This document shows, one piece after another, positions 51,726 to 60,961 of a stretch of DNA of 64,000 nucleotides; positions within the stretch are counted from its first letter, which is position 1, and each line of letters opens with the position of its first letter. Below the pieces are notes generated by a model. It saw only the letters and a program-made list of their open reading frames with translations. It had not been told where the DNA came from and ran no database searches. Origin of the DNA: Meishania sp964351985 (lineage in GTDB: Bacteria > Bacteroidota > Bacteroidia > Flavobacteriales > Flavobacteriaceae); contig CAYGPR010000015.1 of NCBI GenBank assembly GCA_964351985.1, forward strand, positions 1 through 64,000, written 5' to 3'. Both the position numbers and the translations under genes were made by a program.

Positions 51726-54221
51726 TTAAAACGAAAATCCAAAAGAACCAGTTATACTAAACGGTCGGGCCTCGGGAGTATCTAAATAGTTACCCCTGAA
51801 GTTGAAATCGATTCGGAAAATCTTAAAAATATTTCCCACCCCAATTGAATATTCATAATAAATTTTATCACTTGGCGCCTGCAACGGAATATTTGTCGGA
51901 GCGCTTAACGCGATATTCTCATCAGATAGTTCGCCCCAGACACCTCGCAATCCAATGATTTCTCGTAAATCGAGTTTTCGAAGTAACGGGATCCTAGAAA
52001 ATAATCGTCCGTTGAAGTTATGCTCCAAGTGAACAGCGGTGTACGTATCGGTTACGAACTCATAAAAATCGAGATTCGGAAAGGTATTGTAGAGCGAGAA
52101 CAGAGTCTGGTTTCCAGGGATTACGTTCAAAAGTCCTAAAGGTACCTCCCCAAAGGTCTTGCCCAATTCCACCGTGCTCAGCAACCGCCCAAAACCACCC
52201 AATTGCCAAGGTTGACTGTACGAAAACTGAAGTTTGCTATAGTTGAAATCACTCTGTAGAAAGCCATCGAATCCACGGGTATAGTTCAATAAAAGTGTAC
52301 TGTAGTCATCATTGATATCATAGCGTTCGACCCCAAAACCGATGACTTTTTTACCTGGGGTATAAATTAATTGGGTATTAATATCGAATTGTTTGATTTC
52401 GGAAGAGATACCGGTCGGGGAATCTAGATCTACATAGTCCAAACTAAAAGCATCGGGCAATGCCGAACTCAGGGTTCGGAACGAACTGCCAAAACGAACC
52501 CTGAAATTGGTCAGCGGTTCCATCTCTATATTAAAGGTACTGAGGTTGATGTTCGTCAAACGATTGTTGGCCCCTACCGTCAAAATGGAAGAAGAGGCAA
52601 TGCTCCGACCTAAAACATCATTGGTCGCCGTAAGGTTCAGCCCCAATTGTTCAATATCGCGCCGATTTCCACCGGACAAGATCAATCGTGTTTTTTGATC
52701 GACCAACCATTTGCCCGAAATACCGTATTTGCCTTTGTTATCCTTAAAACCATAGGCCATATACCCCTCTATTCGCCAGGGGTCGTTCTGACCGAAATAG
52801 GTGCGTAGACCACCTCGTAAACGGATTCCCTCGGCATCGTTATAACCAAAAACACTGTATACATCACCGATATCGATGTTCCATTTGTCCACTTCGATAT
52901 AACCCGAACCCAGAATACTGATAATGTTGTAATATGATTTGAACTTGGGCACCGTCTTGAGAGTATCGAGCAGTTGATAGACCCCTTTTTCATCTTTGTT
53001 CAGGGCTTCCAATCGGTTATTGCCCCAAAAGGTGCTATCACGGTTCATGACCATCGGGTCAAAAGCGTTACGCTCGGCACGATAAAAATCTTTAGGTTTT
53101 TTCAAATCGAATTCGTGTCGATCATATACCGTGGTGCGTTTCCCGTAAATTCCCCTTGATTCTTCTTTTTTCGCATAACTGAAATCGGTCAGCATATAAT
53201 CTCGCTTCAATAGGAAAACCGAGTCGTTCAGCACCTCGAAATCTTGTTCGATATATACTTCCTTGACCCAGTTCAGGTTAGCACTTTTGGTAACTTCAAG
53301 ATTGATGTTCTTAATCGCATAGGTAGAATCGTTGACCCAAAAATCACCTTTGAACGTCAGTTCGTTTTTACGCCGCGGATAATAGACAATATTGTAGCAC
53401 CACTTGTTATCGATAAAGGCACTGTCGCGAAGGGCATAGTTGTAAACATCGATTCCGGTTCGTGATAGTGGGCTCGTAAAGCTCTTGTCGAAAAATTTGA
53501 TGTAATTGTTGTACACATCATATTCGGCGTACATATCTTGTATAAAAGCGGTAATGGCCTGATTGTTCTCAAACCCGGAGTTCTTGCTACCGAGCACATC
53601 TTCTTTTTCCTCCCCTAAAACATTATCTCCATACACTTTGGAAAACTTCTCGTTCAGGAAAATAGGCAGATAGGTCTTTCCAGTAATTCGGGAAGTATCC
53701 AAATCTTGAAACACGAATTCAAGTCCTTTAAAAATCTTGCTTTTTATCACCGAACTATCGATGGTATTCAAGTCAAATTCTACTTTTTCGTACTTATCGT
53801 ATTTGTATTGGTCGAACATCCGCAGACCGTTTCTACGTTTTTTCTCCCATATCTTTCGTAGAATATCGATTGCGGGATTGTTCTTTTTGGACTGCTTACC
53901 CGCGATCAAGATAACTTCCTTCAGTTCTTCGGTCGCTTCCTTCAACTGAATGTTCATCTCGTAGTTGACCTTTGATGTCAAAGGAATCTCAAGATCTGAA
54001 AAGCCGATAAAGGAGACTACAAGTGTATCGTAGGTAACATCCGATTCCATATAAAACCGGCCGTTATCATTGGTAATGGTACCCTCCACGGAATTTTTAA
54101 AAAGGATGTTGGCAAACGACACTGGCTCTCCGCCTTCATCGGTCACAATACCACCCACTTTGGTTTGGGCCTGCACCAAAAAAGCAAAAAATAGAAAAAC
54201 GGGAAAGAAAAATTTGTTCAT
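51726..54221 (-). CDS. DUF5686 outer-membrane protein with carboxypeptidase-like regulatory domain
   Basis: A protein of about 831 residues with a signal peptide (MNKFFFPVFLFFAFLVQAQ). An N-terminal carboxypeptidase-regulatory-like beta domain follows (GGIVTDEGGEPVSFANILF, residues about 20-100), then the long DUF5686 region, which alternates hydrophobic and polar residues and ends SITGSFGFSF with a C-terminal Phe, as in outer-membrane barrels. Relatives are widespread in Bacteroidota and of unknown function, perhaps binding surface ligands. The frame extends to an ATG at 54266, but 54221 places the signal peptide at the N-terminus. Confidence 0.87.
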   Translation of the reverse strand: MNKFFFPVFLFFAFLVQAQTKVGGIVTDEGGEPVSFANILFKNSVEGTITNDNGRFYMESDVTYDTLVVSFIGFSDLEIPLTSKVNYEMNIQLKEATEELKEVILIAGKQSKKNNPAIDILRKIWEKKRRNGLRMFDQYKYDKYEKVEFDLNTIDSSVIKSKIFKGLEFVFQDLDTSRITGKTYLPIFLNEKFSKVYGDNVLGEEKEDVLGSKNSGFENNQAITAFIQDMYAEYDVYNNYIKFFDKSFTSPLSRTGIDVYNYALRDSAFIDNKWCYNIVYYPRRKNELTFKGDFWVNDSTYAIKNINLEVTKSANLNWVKEVYIEQDFEVLNDSVFLLKRDYMLTDFSYAKKEESRGIYGKRTTVYDRHEFDLKKPKDFYRAERNAFDPMVMNRDSTFWGNNRLEALNKDEKGVYQLLDTLKTVPKFKSYYNIISILGSGYIEVDKWNIDIGDVYSVFGYNDAEGIRLRGGLRTYFGQNDPWRIEGYMAYGFKDNKGKYGISGKWLVDQKTRLILSGGNRRDIEQLGLNLTATNDVLGRSIASSSILTVGANNRLTNINLSTFNIEMEPLTNFRVRFGSSFRTLSSALPDAFSLDYVDLDSPTGISSEIKQFDINTQLIYTPGKKVIGFGVERYDINDDYSTLLLNYTRGFDGFLQSDFNYSKLQFSYSQPWQLGGFGRLLSTVELGKTFGEVPLGLLNVIPGNQTLFSLYNTFPNLDFYEFVTDTYTAVHLEHNFNGRLFSRIPLLRKLDLREIIGLRGVWGELSDENIALSAPTNIPLQAPSDKIYYEYSIGVGNIFKIFRIDFNFRGNYLDTPEARPFSITGSFGFSF

Positions 54222-54265
54222 CAAAATTGGATGTTCTCGATATGGTTTTAGCAAATAGCGTACCA

Positions 54266-54300
54266 TAAAAAATGCTTCGCCGAACGTTGGTCAGCGAAGC
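54266..54300 (-). terminator. Intrinsic terminator after pdhB
   Basis: On the minus strand GCTTCGC and GCGAAGC form a seven-base-pair stem with a 13-base loop, followed by ATTTTTTA, 27 bases after the pdhB stop. Confidence 0.75.
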
Positions 54301-54327
54301 GAATGTAGCCTTACAAATTCGTTAACC

Positions 54328-55305
54328 TTATTTATATAACACTTTCTTAACAGCCTTGATCACATCTTCATGGTTGGGCAACCATTCGGCCAAAAGCACG
54401 GGTGAATAGGGTGCAGGCGTATCTGCAGTATTGATTTTTTGTATCGGAGCATCAAGATAGTCAAAGGCATGTGCCTGTATGTGGTAGGTGATTTCAGTGG
54501 CCACGTTTCCGAATGGCCAAGCTTCTTCCAATACTACCAGTCGGTTTGTTTTCTTTACAGATGTCAGAATCGCTTCGTAATCCAGGGGTTTTACCGTACG
54601 AAGATCGATGATCTCACAACTGATTCCCTCTTTTTCTAGTTCATCGGCGGCTTTGTCGGCTTCCTTGATTATTTTTCCGAAGGAAACAATGGTAACGTCA
54701 GAACCTTCTCGACGGATATCGGCTACGCCTATCGGAATGGTATACTCGCCTTCAGGCACTTCCCCTTTATCGCCATACATCTGTTCCGACTCCATAAAAA
54801 TAACGGGGTCATCATCGCGAATGGCCGATTTTAACAATCCCTTTGCGTCTGCAGGATTCGATGGCACAATTACTTTCAGACCCGGGCAGTTGGCATACCA
54901 ACTTTCAAAAGCCTGGGAATGGGTTGCCGCCAATTGTCCTGCAGAAGCAGTCGGCCCTCGAAAAACAATGGGGCACGGAAACTGTCCACCCGACATTTGC
55001 CTGATTTTAGCGGCATTGTTGATGATCTGATCGATACCGACCAAGGCAAAATTAAATGTCATAAATTCGATGATGGGTCGATTACCGGTCATGGTAGACC
55101 CTACTCCGATACCCGAAAACCCAAGTTCCGAGATAGGGGTATCAATAACACGTTTGGCACCGAACTCGTCCAGCATTCCTTTTGAAGCCTTGTATGCGCC
55201 ATTGTACTCGGCAACTTCCTCACCCATCAAATAAATGGATTCGTCTCTGCGCATCTCCTCTGACATGGCCTCGGCAATGGCTTCCCTAAATTGTAACGTC
55301 TTCAT
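54328..55305 (-). CDS. pdhB: Pyruvate dehydrogenase E1 component beta subunit
   Basis: A 325-residue transketolase-like subunit: MGEEVAEYNGAYKASKGM, the TPP/dimer region ELGFSGIGVGSTMTG, IVFRGPTASAGQLAATHSQ, and the C-terminal EEAWPFGNVATEI with NTADTPAPYSP. With E1-alpha it decarboxylates pyruvate. The alpha, E2 and E3 genes are not adjacent, so the beta gene is transcribed alone with its own terminator. It is divergent from etfB across a 186-base gap. Confidence 0.93.
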   Translation of the reverse strand: MKTLQFREAIAEAMSEEMRRDESIYLMGEEVAEYNGAYKASKGMLDEFGAKRVIDTPISELGFSGIGVGSTMTGNRPIIEFMTFNFALVGIDQIINNAAKIRQMSGGQFPCPIVFRGPTASAGQLAATHSQAFESWYANCPGLKVIVPSNPADAKGLLKSAIRDDDPVIFMESEQMYGDKGEVPEGEYTIPIGVADIRREGSDVTIVSFGKIIKEADKAADELEKEGISCEIIDLRTVKPLDYEAILTSVKKTNRLVVLEEAWPFGNVATEITYHIQAHAFDYLDAPIQKINTADTPAPYSPVLLAEWLPNHEDVIKAVKKVLYK

Positions 55306-55359
55306 ATTTGAAGTATATTATTATGGAGTCTCTATTTTCACGTGTGTTAAAAACGCAAG

Positions 55360-55367
55360 CAAAAATA
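55360..55367 (-). promoter_or_regulatory. Candidate -7 box for pdhB
   Basis: TATTTTTG on the minus strand, 54 bases before the pdhB ATG. It matches the octamer upstream of metK and hppA. Confidence 0.45.
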
Positions 55368-55420
55368 GGAAAATATATGTCAACGAATGTCGGGTTCCGT
55401 TTAAAAAACTTTACAAAATT

Positions 55421-55438
55421 TACTATGCATGCATAGTA
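55421..55438. promoter_or_regulatory. 18-base perfect palindrome between pdhB and etfB
   Basis: TACTATGCATGCATAGTA, a perfect dyad in the divergent promoter region. It lies near the position expected for the -33 element of an etfB promoter with a -7-like TATCTTCG at about 55456-55463. A homodimeric regulator site is the natural reading; which regulator is not known. Confidence 0.6.
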
Positions 55439-55491
55439 TTTTATAAAAAGTTTCCATATCTTCGTGAGGTCAATTTTAAAGACTTTACTGC

Positions 55492-56232
55492 ATGAAAATT
55501 TTAGTTTGTATAAGTAATGTACCGGACACTACTTCGAAGATAAATTTCACCGATGGCGACACCAAATTCGATGCTAATGGTGTGCAATTCGTCATCAATC
55601 CGAATGATGAATTTGGGCTGACCCGCGCCATGTGGTTCAAGGAAAAACAAGGTGCCACGGTGCATGTGGCTACCGTAGGCGAAGCAAATGTTGAGCCTAC
55701 CATGCGGAAGGCTTTGGCCATCGGGGCCGATGAGGCCATTCGGGTAAACGCAAACCCTACCGACGGATTTTTCGTCGCACAACAACTTGCCGCAGTCGTG
55801 AAAGACGGTGGATATGATCTCGTAATCGGCGGAAGGGAATCCATCGACTACAATGGTGGTATGGTTCCTGGAATTCTTGCAACACTATTGAACATGAATT
55901 TCGTGAATACCTGTATTCAGTTAGAGGTCGACGGAAATAACGTTTTGGCCACACGCGAAATCGACGGGGGAAAGGAAAAAATCAGTACTACCCTTCCCGT
56001 TGTCATTGGCGGACAAAAGGGATTGGTCGAAGAAAAAGATCTTAAGATTCCGAATATGAGGGGAATCATGCAAGCACGCCAAAAGAAATTGAATGTCGTT
56101 GAACCCGTCGATGCCGTAAATGCAACTGCGGATACCAAATTTGACAAACCTGCGCCCAAGGGAGCGGTAAAACTCGTGGATTCAGTAGATGAACTGGTGA
56201 ATCTCTTGCATAATGAAGCCAAAGTCATCTAG
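55492..56232 (+). CDS. etfB: Electron transfer flavoprotein beta subunit
   Basis: A 246-residue ETF small subunit. It begins MKILVCISNVPDTTSKI and contains INPNDEFGLTRAMWFKE, VHVATVG and the signature VIGGRESIDYNGGMVPGILA. With EtfA it passes electrons from acyl-CoA dehydrogenases to the quinone pool. It starts a two-gene transcript with etfA; the 134-base gap contains a repeat. Confidence 0.95.
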   Translation: MKILVCISNVPDTTSKINFTDGDTKFDANGVQFVINPNDEFGLTRAMWFKEKQGATVHVATVGEANVEPTMRKALAIGADEAIRVNANPTDGFFVAQQLAAVVKDGGYDLVIGGRESIDYNGGMVPGILATLLNMNFVNTCIQLEVDGNNVLATREIDGGKEKISTTLPVVIGGQKGLVEEKDLKIPNMRGIMQARQKKLNVVEPVDAVNATADTKFDKPAPKGAVKLVDSVDELVNLLHNEAKVI

Positions 56233-56366
56233 CGATGACAAGTTCAAAAAAACAAATTCCAATGAATTGTTTTGAAATTTGGTGCTTGGGATTTGGAATT
56301 TTAACCCAACAGTGAGCACCGAGCTTTTAGAAAAGTCTCAAAACCAAGGAAAATAAAACAAAATAT
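56233..56366. repeat. Gap between etfB and etfA with short-word repeat
   Basis: Contains GAAATTTGGTGCTTGGGATTTGGAATTTT, written here as GCTTGGGATTTGGAATTTT, related to the run at 21060-21095. No gene or convincing terminator; a weak promoter for etfA is possible. Confidence 0.5.
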
Positions 56367-57335
56367 ATGTCAATCCTAGTATATACCGAATCAGAAAACG
56401 GAAAATTCAAAAAAAGTGCCTTCGAAGTAGCATCGTATGCAAGTGCGGTCGCCAAACAAATGGGAACATCTGCCACGGCCATCAGTTTTAATGCCGATAA
56501 CACCGACGGTCTTGGCAGCTATGGAATTTCTAAAGTGTTGAACGTTGCAGATGACAAACTCAAAACATTCAATGCCAAAGCCTATGCACATGCTATCACC
56601 GAGGCCGTGGAAAAAGAGGGCGCCAAAGTAATTATTGTCAGCTCGAGTACCGATTCTAAATTTTTGGCCCCGATCGTGACCGCCAAATTGAAGGCGGGTT
56701 ATGTACCGAATGTGGTAGAAACGCCTGAAGGTACGAGTCCACTAACCGTAAAACGGACCGCATTCAGCAATAAGGGTTTCGCGCATACCAAAATCAATAC
56801 CGATATCAGTATAATCGGGGTCTCCAATAATGCGTACGGAGTTCATGAAAACAATGTAAGCGCTTCTGTGGAAGATTTTAATCCTTCCCTAAGCGATAGT
56901 AATTTTACCGTGAAATCCGTTGAAGTCGATAAAGTGGTGGGTAAGGCCACTATTGCCGATGCCGATATTGTAGTTTCAGCAGGAAGAGGCTTGAAAGGTC
57001 CCGAAAACTGGGATATGATAGAAGAACTGGCCGATATTTTAGGAGCTGCCACAGCTTGCTCAAAACCCGTTTCGGATATGGGCTGGAGGCCACATGGAGA
57101 ACATGTAGGCCAGACCGGGAAACCTGTTGCCAGTAATCTTTATATCGCTATCGGAATCTCCGGTGCGATCCAACATTTGGCCGGAGTAAGCGCTTCTAAA
57201 ACCAAAGTGGTAATCAATAACGACCCAGAAGCCCCTTTCTTTAAGGCAGCGGACTACGGAATCGTCGGCGATGCGTTCGAAGTAGTTCCACAGCTCATCG
57301 AAAAATTAAAGGAATTTAAGGCGCAGAACTCTTAA
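56367..57335 (+). CDS. etfA: Electron transfer flavoprotein alpha subunit
   Basis: A 322-residue ETF large subunit. The N-terminal half begins SILVYTESENGKFKKSAFEV. The FAD-binding C-terminal half shows DIVVSAGRGLKGPENW, the VSDMGWRPHGEHVGQTGKPV signature and YIAIGISGAIQHLAGV, ending with INNDPEAPFFKAADYGIVGD. It forms the heterodimer with EtfB. A strong terminator follows. Confidence 0.96.
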   Translation: MSILVYTESENGKFKKSAFEVASYASAVAKQMGTSATAISFNADNTDGLGSYGISKVLNVADDKLKTFNAKAYAHAITEAVEKEGAKVIIVSSSTDSKFLAPIVTAKLKAGYVPNVVETPEGTSPLTVKRTAFSNKGFAHTKINTDISIIGVSNNAYGVHENNVSASVEDFNPSLSDSNFTVKSVEVDKVVGKATIADADIVVSAGRGLKGPENWDMIEELADILGAATACSKPVSDMGWRPHGEHVGQTGKPVASNLYIAIGISGAIQHLAGVSASKTKVVINNDPEAPFFKAADYGIVGDAFEVVPQLIEKLKEFKAQNS

Positions 57336-57362
57336 AATTTGCTATTTTGCGCCTCCGTAAGG

Positions 57363-57418
57363 GCTGTTTAAATATATCTCATAAGAGAATGAGATGCCCT
57401 ATATTTAAACAGCTTTTT
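57363..57418 (+). terminator. Intrinsic terminator after etfA
   Basis: GCTGTTTAAATATA pairs with TATATTTAAACAGC, extended by TCTCAT/ATGAGA across a five-base bulge, followed by TTTTTG. It separates etfBA from the nuclease gene whose ATG follows 16 bases later, so that gene needs its own promoter or read-through. Confidence 0.9.
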
Positions 57419-57434
57419 GTATTTTTATAAGGAT

Positions 57435-58064
57435 ATGAGCTTAGTAAGATTAAAGATAAAGGGAATATCGTACAGCCAAACTCAAAATGGTGCCTATGCC
57501 CTTATTTTGAATGAAGTGGAAGGGGACCGAAAACTACCCATCGTTATCGGGGCCTTTGAGGCCCAGTCCATTGCCATTGCCCTTGAAAAAGAGATTAAGC
57601 CCCCACGACCCTTGACCCACGACCTCTTCAAGAATTTTGCTGACCGGTTCGATATCGTCATCAAACAGGTCATTATCCATAAATTGGTCGATGGCGTTTT
57701 TTATTCCAGTATCATCTGCGAACGGGATAAAATCGAGGAAATTATCGATGCCCGTACTAGCGATGCCATTGCCTTGGCCCTTCGATTCGATGCACCGATT
57801 TTCACCTACAAGACCATATTGGACAAGGCCGGTATCTTTTTGAAATTCTCTTCCAAGGACAAAGACAAGGATGAAAAAGACGACAGTATCATGGTCGATG
57901 AAATCTTGCAAGAAGGTGAGACCGTAGAAATCGATTCTGGCGTTGCCGGTGCCTTTAAAGAACTTACCCTGGAAGAGCTGCACAAAGAACTTGACAAGGC
58001 CGTAGCAAACGAGGACTACGAAAAGGCCGCCAAACTTCGTGACGAAATTTCGAAACGAAATTAA
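57435..58064 (+). CDS. Bifunctional nuclease (DUF151) with C-terminal UVR motif
   Basis: A 209-residue protein. Residues 1 to about 135 are the DUF151 bifunctional nuclease domain (LPIVIGAFEAQSIAIALE, then ARTSDAIALALRFDAPIF). After a charged linker the last 40 residues form a UvrB/UvrC helical motif (LHKELDKAVANEDYEKAAKLRDEI). The family has RNase and DNase activity in plant and mycobacterial examples. AAGG precedes the ATG at 57435; an upstream TTG in the terminator is ignored. Possibly cotranscribed with the nucleoside transporter 17 bases downstream, which fits nucleotide salvage. Confidence 0.9.
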   Translation: MSLVRLKIKGISYSQTQNGAYALILNEVEGDRKLPIVIGAFEAQSIAIALEKEIKPPRPLTHDLFKNFADRFDIVIKQVIIHKLVDGVFYSSIICERDKIEEIIDARTSDAIALALRFDAPIFTYKTILDKAGIFLKFSSKDKDKDEKDDSIMVDEILQEGETVEIDSGVAGAFKELTLEELHKELDKAVANEDYEKAAKLRDEISKRN

Positions 58065-58081
58065 CTAACCGACAAGCCAAT

Positions 58082-59539
58082 ATGAAAAGCCAGCTACGGA
58101 TTCTATTGCTTGTTTTCTTCATTTCGGTTTTTGCATTTTCCCAGAACAGTACCCCCGTAGACACTTTACAAACCGCATTGGATAATATTTCGGTCAGCGA
58201 AACTACCGCAACTATTTCCGAAATGGTGCCCAACGAGGGGTTTACGATTACCAGTCTTTGGAGGGGTATTTTAGGAATGGCCGTTTTAATCCTTATTGCC
58301 TTTCTCTTTAGCGCTAATCGAAGGGCCATTAATTGGCGCACCGTAGGTATTGGACTTGCGCTTCAATTGCTGATTGCCATCGGAGTCTTGAAAGTACCCT
58401 TTGTACAATGGATCTTTAAAAAATTGGGGCAGGTTTTTGTGAGTATTCTTGACTTCACAAGGGCGGGAAGCAAGTTTCTGTTCGAAGGTCTTGTAGTCGA
58501 CACCACTACTTTTGGCTATATTTTTGCCTTTCAGGTCTTGCCCACGATAATTTTCTTTTCCGCCTTGACTTCGTTGTTGTTTTATTTGGGGGTCATTCAA
58601 AAAGTGGTCAAGGCATTGGCTTGGTTGTTGTCCAAAAGTCTTGGTATTTCGGGGGCCGAAAGTCTTTCGGTAGCAGGAAACATTTTTTTGGGTCAGACCG
58701 AAGCACCCTTATTGATCAAAGCCTATTTGGAAAAAATGACCAAGTCTGAAATACTGTTGGTGATGATAGGCGGTATGGCGACCGTTGCAGGAGCTGTTTT
58801 GGCCGCTTACATCGGATTTCTTGGAGGTGAGGACGCGGCCCTACGTCTCGTTTTCGCAAAACATCTATTGGCTGCATCCGTAATGGCGGCACCGGGTGCG
58901 ATCGTCGTTTCCAAAATACTTTATCCTCAGACCGAAGCCGTGAATACCGATGTGCATGTTTCTTCCGATAAAATTGGGGCCAACATCCTCGATGCCATCT
59001 CGAACGGAACCACCGAGGGACTAAAATTAGCTGTGAACGTTGGTGCTATGTTACTGGTTTTTGTGGCTATTATCGCCATGATTAATGGTATTCTAGGCTA
59101 TGCCGGCGACCTGACGAATTTTAATGGCTGGATCGCTGAAAATACGGCTTATGAAAAATTCTCGCTGGAAGCCATTCTGGGAACTATTTTCGCCCCATTG
59201 ATGTGGCTGATCGGTATCGCTAAAGAAGATATCATGCTCATGGGACAACTCTTGGGCATTAAATTGGCAGCCAGTGAATTCGTCGGCTATATTCAATTGG
59301 CCGAATTAAAAGATATGGCAACTTCGCCACATTTGAAATTTAACAAATCGGTCATCATGGCCACTTATATGTTATGCGGATTTGCCAATTTTGCCTCTAT
59401 CGGCATACAGATCGGGGGTATTGGTTCTTTGGCCCCGGGCCAGCGCAAAACCCTTTCCGAATTTGGAATGAAAGCTGTTTTGGGCGGGTCTTTGGCTTCT
59501 TTGCTTTCGGCTACCATTGCAGGGATGATCTTGGGCTAG
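58082..59539 (+). CDS. nupC: CNT-family nucleoside transporter with export signal
   Basis: A 485-residue concentrative nucleoside transporter. The core has GQTEAPLLIK, about ten hydrophobic spans, and the C-terminal CGFANFASIGIQIGG typical of the family. It differs from E. coli NupC (about 400) by an N-terminal signal peptide (MKSQLRILLLVFFISVFAFSQ) and a 35-residue acidic extracytoplasmic segment before the first span, an arrangement seen in Bacteroidota. It should import nucleosides with H+ or Na+. Followed by tandem repeats. Confidence 0.92.
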   Translation: MKSQLRILLLVFFISVFAFSQNSTPVDTLQTALDNISVSETTATISEMVPNEGFTITSLWRGILGMAVLILIAFLFSANRRAINWRTVGIGLALQLLIAIGVLKVPFVQWIFKKLGQVFVSILDFTRAGSKFLFEGLVVDTTTFGYIFAFQVLPTIIFFSALTSLLFYLGVIQKVVKALAWLLSKSLGISGAESLSVAGNIFLGQTEAPLLIKAYLEKMTKSEILLVMIGGMATVAGAVLAAYIGFLGGEDAALRLVFAKHLLAASVMAAPGAIVVSKILYPQTEAVNTDVHVSSDKIGANILDAISNGTTEGLKLAVNVGAMLLVFVAIIAMINGILGYAGDLTNFNGWIAENTAYEKFSLEAILGTIFAPLMWLIGIAKEDIMLMGQLLGIKLAASEFVGYIQLAELKDMATSPHLKFNKSVIMATYMLCGFANFASIGIQIGGIGSLAPGQRKTLSEFGMKAVLGGSLASLLSATIAGMILG

Positions 59540-59556
59540 GGAGGTCAAGGTCCAGA

Positions 59557-59591
59557 GGTTAAAGGTTAAAGGTTAAAGGTTAAAGGTTAAA
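59557..59591. repeat. Tandem repeat of GGTTAAA, five copies
   Basis: Five exact copies plus a partial sixth, immediately before the four-helix-bundle gene. Inverted relatives lie after that gene at 59961-60000. Confidence 0.9.
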
Positions 59592-59599
59592 GTTAGAAT

Positions 59600-59959
59600 A
59601 TGAGAAACTTTAGGGAACTTGAAGTTTGGAAAGATTTAAGAAAACTGGTTAAAGAAATCTACCTTATCACAAAACAATTACCTCAAGAAGAAAAATACGG
59701 ATTGATATCGCAGATAAATCGATGTGTTATTTCAATACCTGCGAATATTGCAGAAGGTTCATCAAAGTATTCACAAAAAGATTTTGTTAGATTTTTACAA
59801 GTTAGTCTTGGTTCAGCTTACGAATTGGAATCCCATTTAATTCTCTGAACTGATATGGAATTCATCAAATCCAAAGATCTTTCTCCAATTATAGATAAAA
59901 TTCAAGTTTTGCAAAAGCGTATCGCCTCGTTAATAAAATATAATAACTCAAAGCATTAG
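59600..59959 (+). pseudogene. Four-helix-bundle (S23-type) protein, interrupted by an in-frame TGA
   Basis: Codons 1-82 encode a four-helix-bundle / 23S intervening-sequence-type protein (NFRELEVWKDLRKLVKEIY, QINRCVISIPANIAEGSS, FLQVSLGSAYELESHL). A TGA at 59846-59848 follows LIL, and the same frame then continues TDMEFIKSKDLSPIIDKIQVL to a TAG at 59957-59959, giving 119 codons, the usual length. The last helix is thus present after a nonsense codon. This is either a pseudogene or a truncated product; read-through cannot be excluded. It is flanked by GGTTAAA repeats and their inverted relatives, which suggests it arrived as a cassette. Confidence 0.8.
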
Positions 59960-59960
59960 A

Positions 59961-60000
59961 CTTTTGACCTTTTACCCATAACCCTTTACCTTTAACCCCA
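59961..60000. repeat. Inverted counterpart of the GGTTAAA repeats
   Basis: TTGACCTTTTACCC, CCCTTTACC and CCTTTAACCCC. Its reverse complement resembles the repeat in front of the four-helix-bundle gene. Confidence 0.65.
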
Positions 60001-60002
60001 CG

Positions 60003-60827
60003 ATGAAACAATACCACGACTTACTAAAACACGTACTAGAAACCGGTAACCAAAAAGGAGACCGCACCGGTACAGGTACGATTAGCGTTTTTGGGCACCA
60101 GATGCGTTTTGACCTTAGCGAAGGTTTCCCGATGGTCACGACCAAAAAGTTGCACTTGAAGTCCATTGTATATGAATTACTTTGGTTTTTAAAGGGAGAT
60201 ACGAATGTTGGTTACCTTCAAGAAAATGGAGTACGTATTTGGAACGAATGGGCCGATGAAAACGGAGATTTAGGCCCTGTCTACGGACACCAATGGCGCA
60301 ACTGGAACAATGATGACATCGATCAAATCAAAGAGGTCATCCATTCCTTAAAGAATAATCCGAATAGCAGGCGTATGATGGTCACGGCTTGGAACCCCAG
60401 CGTGTTGCCCGATACTTCGAAACCGTTTGCAGAAAACATAGCGAACGGTAAGGTAGCGCTTCCCCCTTGCCATGCTTTTTTTCAATTTTATGTGGCCGAC
60501 GGAAAATTGTCTTGCCAACTCTATCAAAGAAGTGCCGATATCTTTTTGGGGGTTCCTTTTAACATTGCTTCCTACGCTCTATTTACCATGATGATGGCAC
60601 AAGTCTGCGGATACGAACCTGGAGATTTTATTCATACGTTTGGCGATGCGCATATCTACAACAACCACATGGAGCAGGTCGAACTTCAATTGAGCCGAGA
60701 GCCAAGGCCGTTGCCCAAAATGATACTCAACCCCGAAGTCAAGGATATCTTCGATTTTAAATTTGAGGACTTTACATTAGTGGACTATAATCCGCATCCA
60801 CATATTAAGGGGGTTGTCGCGGTTTAA
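60003..60827 (+). CDS. thyA: Thymidylate synthase
   Basis: A 274-residue enzyme that methylates dUMP to dTMP with methylene-THF. Motifs: GDRTGTGTISVFG, RIWNEWA, PVYGHQWRNW, the catalytic Cys in LPPCHAFFQFYV, QRSADIFLGVPFNIASYA and THTFGDAHIYNNH-like FGDAHIYNNH. Length is typical. Begins 43 bases after the four-helix-bundle remnant, so its promoter may lie within the repeats. Confidence 0.97.
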   Translation: MKQYHDLLKHVLETGNQKGDRTGTGTISVFGHQMRFDLSEGFPMVTTKKLHLKSIVYELLWFLKGDTNVGYLQENGVRIWNEWADENGDLGPVYGHQWRNWNNDDIDQIKEVIHSLKNNPNSRRMMVTAWNPSVLPDTSKPFAENIANGKVALPPCHAFFQFYVADGKLSCQLYQRSADIFLGVPFNIASYALFTMMMAQVCGYEPGDFIHTFGDAHIYNNHMEQVELQLSREPRPLPKMILNPEVKDIFDFKFEDFTLVDYNPHPHIKGVVAV

Positions 60828-60961
60828 TAGTGCTCCATTTCGAAAGGGTTAAAATTAAATTCTATTTTGGTAAGGTCCAATTAGGTTTTTTTAGAAATTG
60901 AAAAGTAAGCAAGCTGTTGGTCGTTCGACCAATACGCTGAACCTTCTAAATTCAATTTTCG

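Noticed and set aside
59557..59591. CRISPR-like repeat array (also considered at 63915)
   Set aside because: Units are seven bases without spacers, so these are simple tandem repeats.
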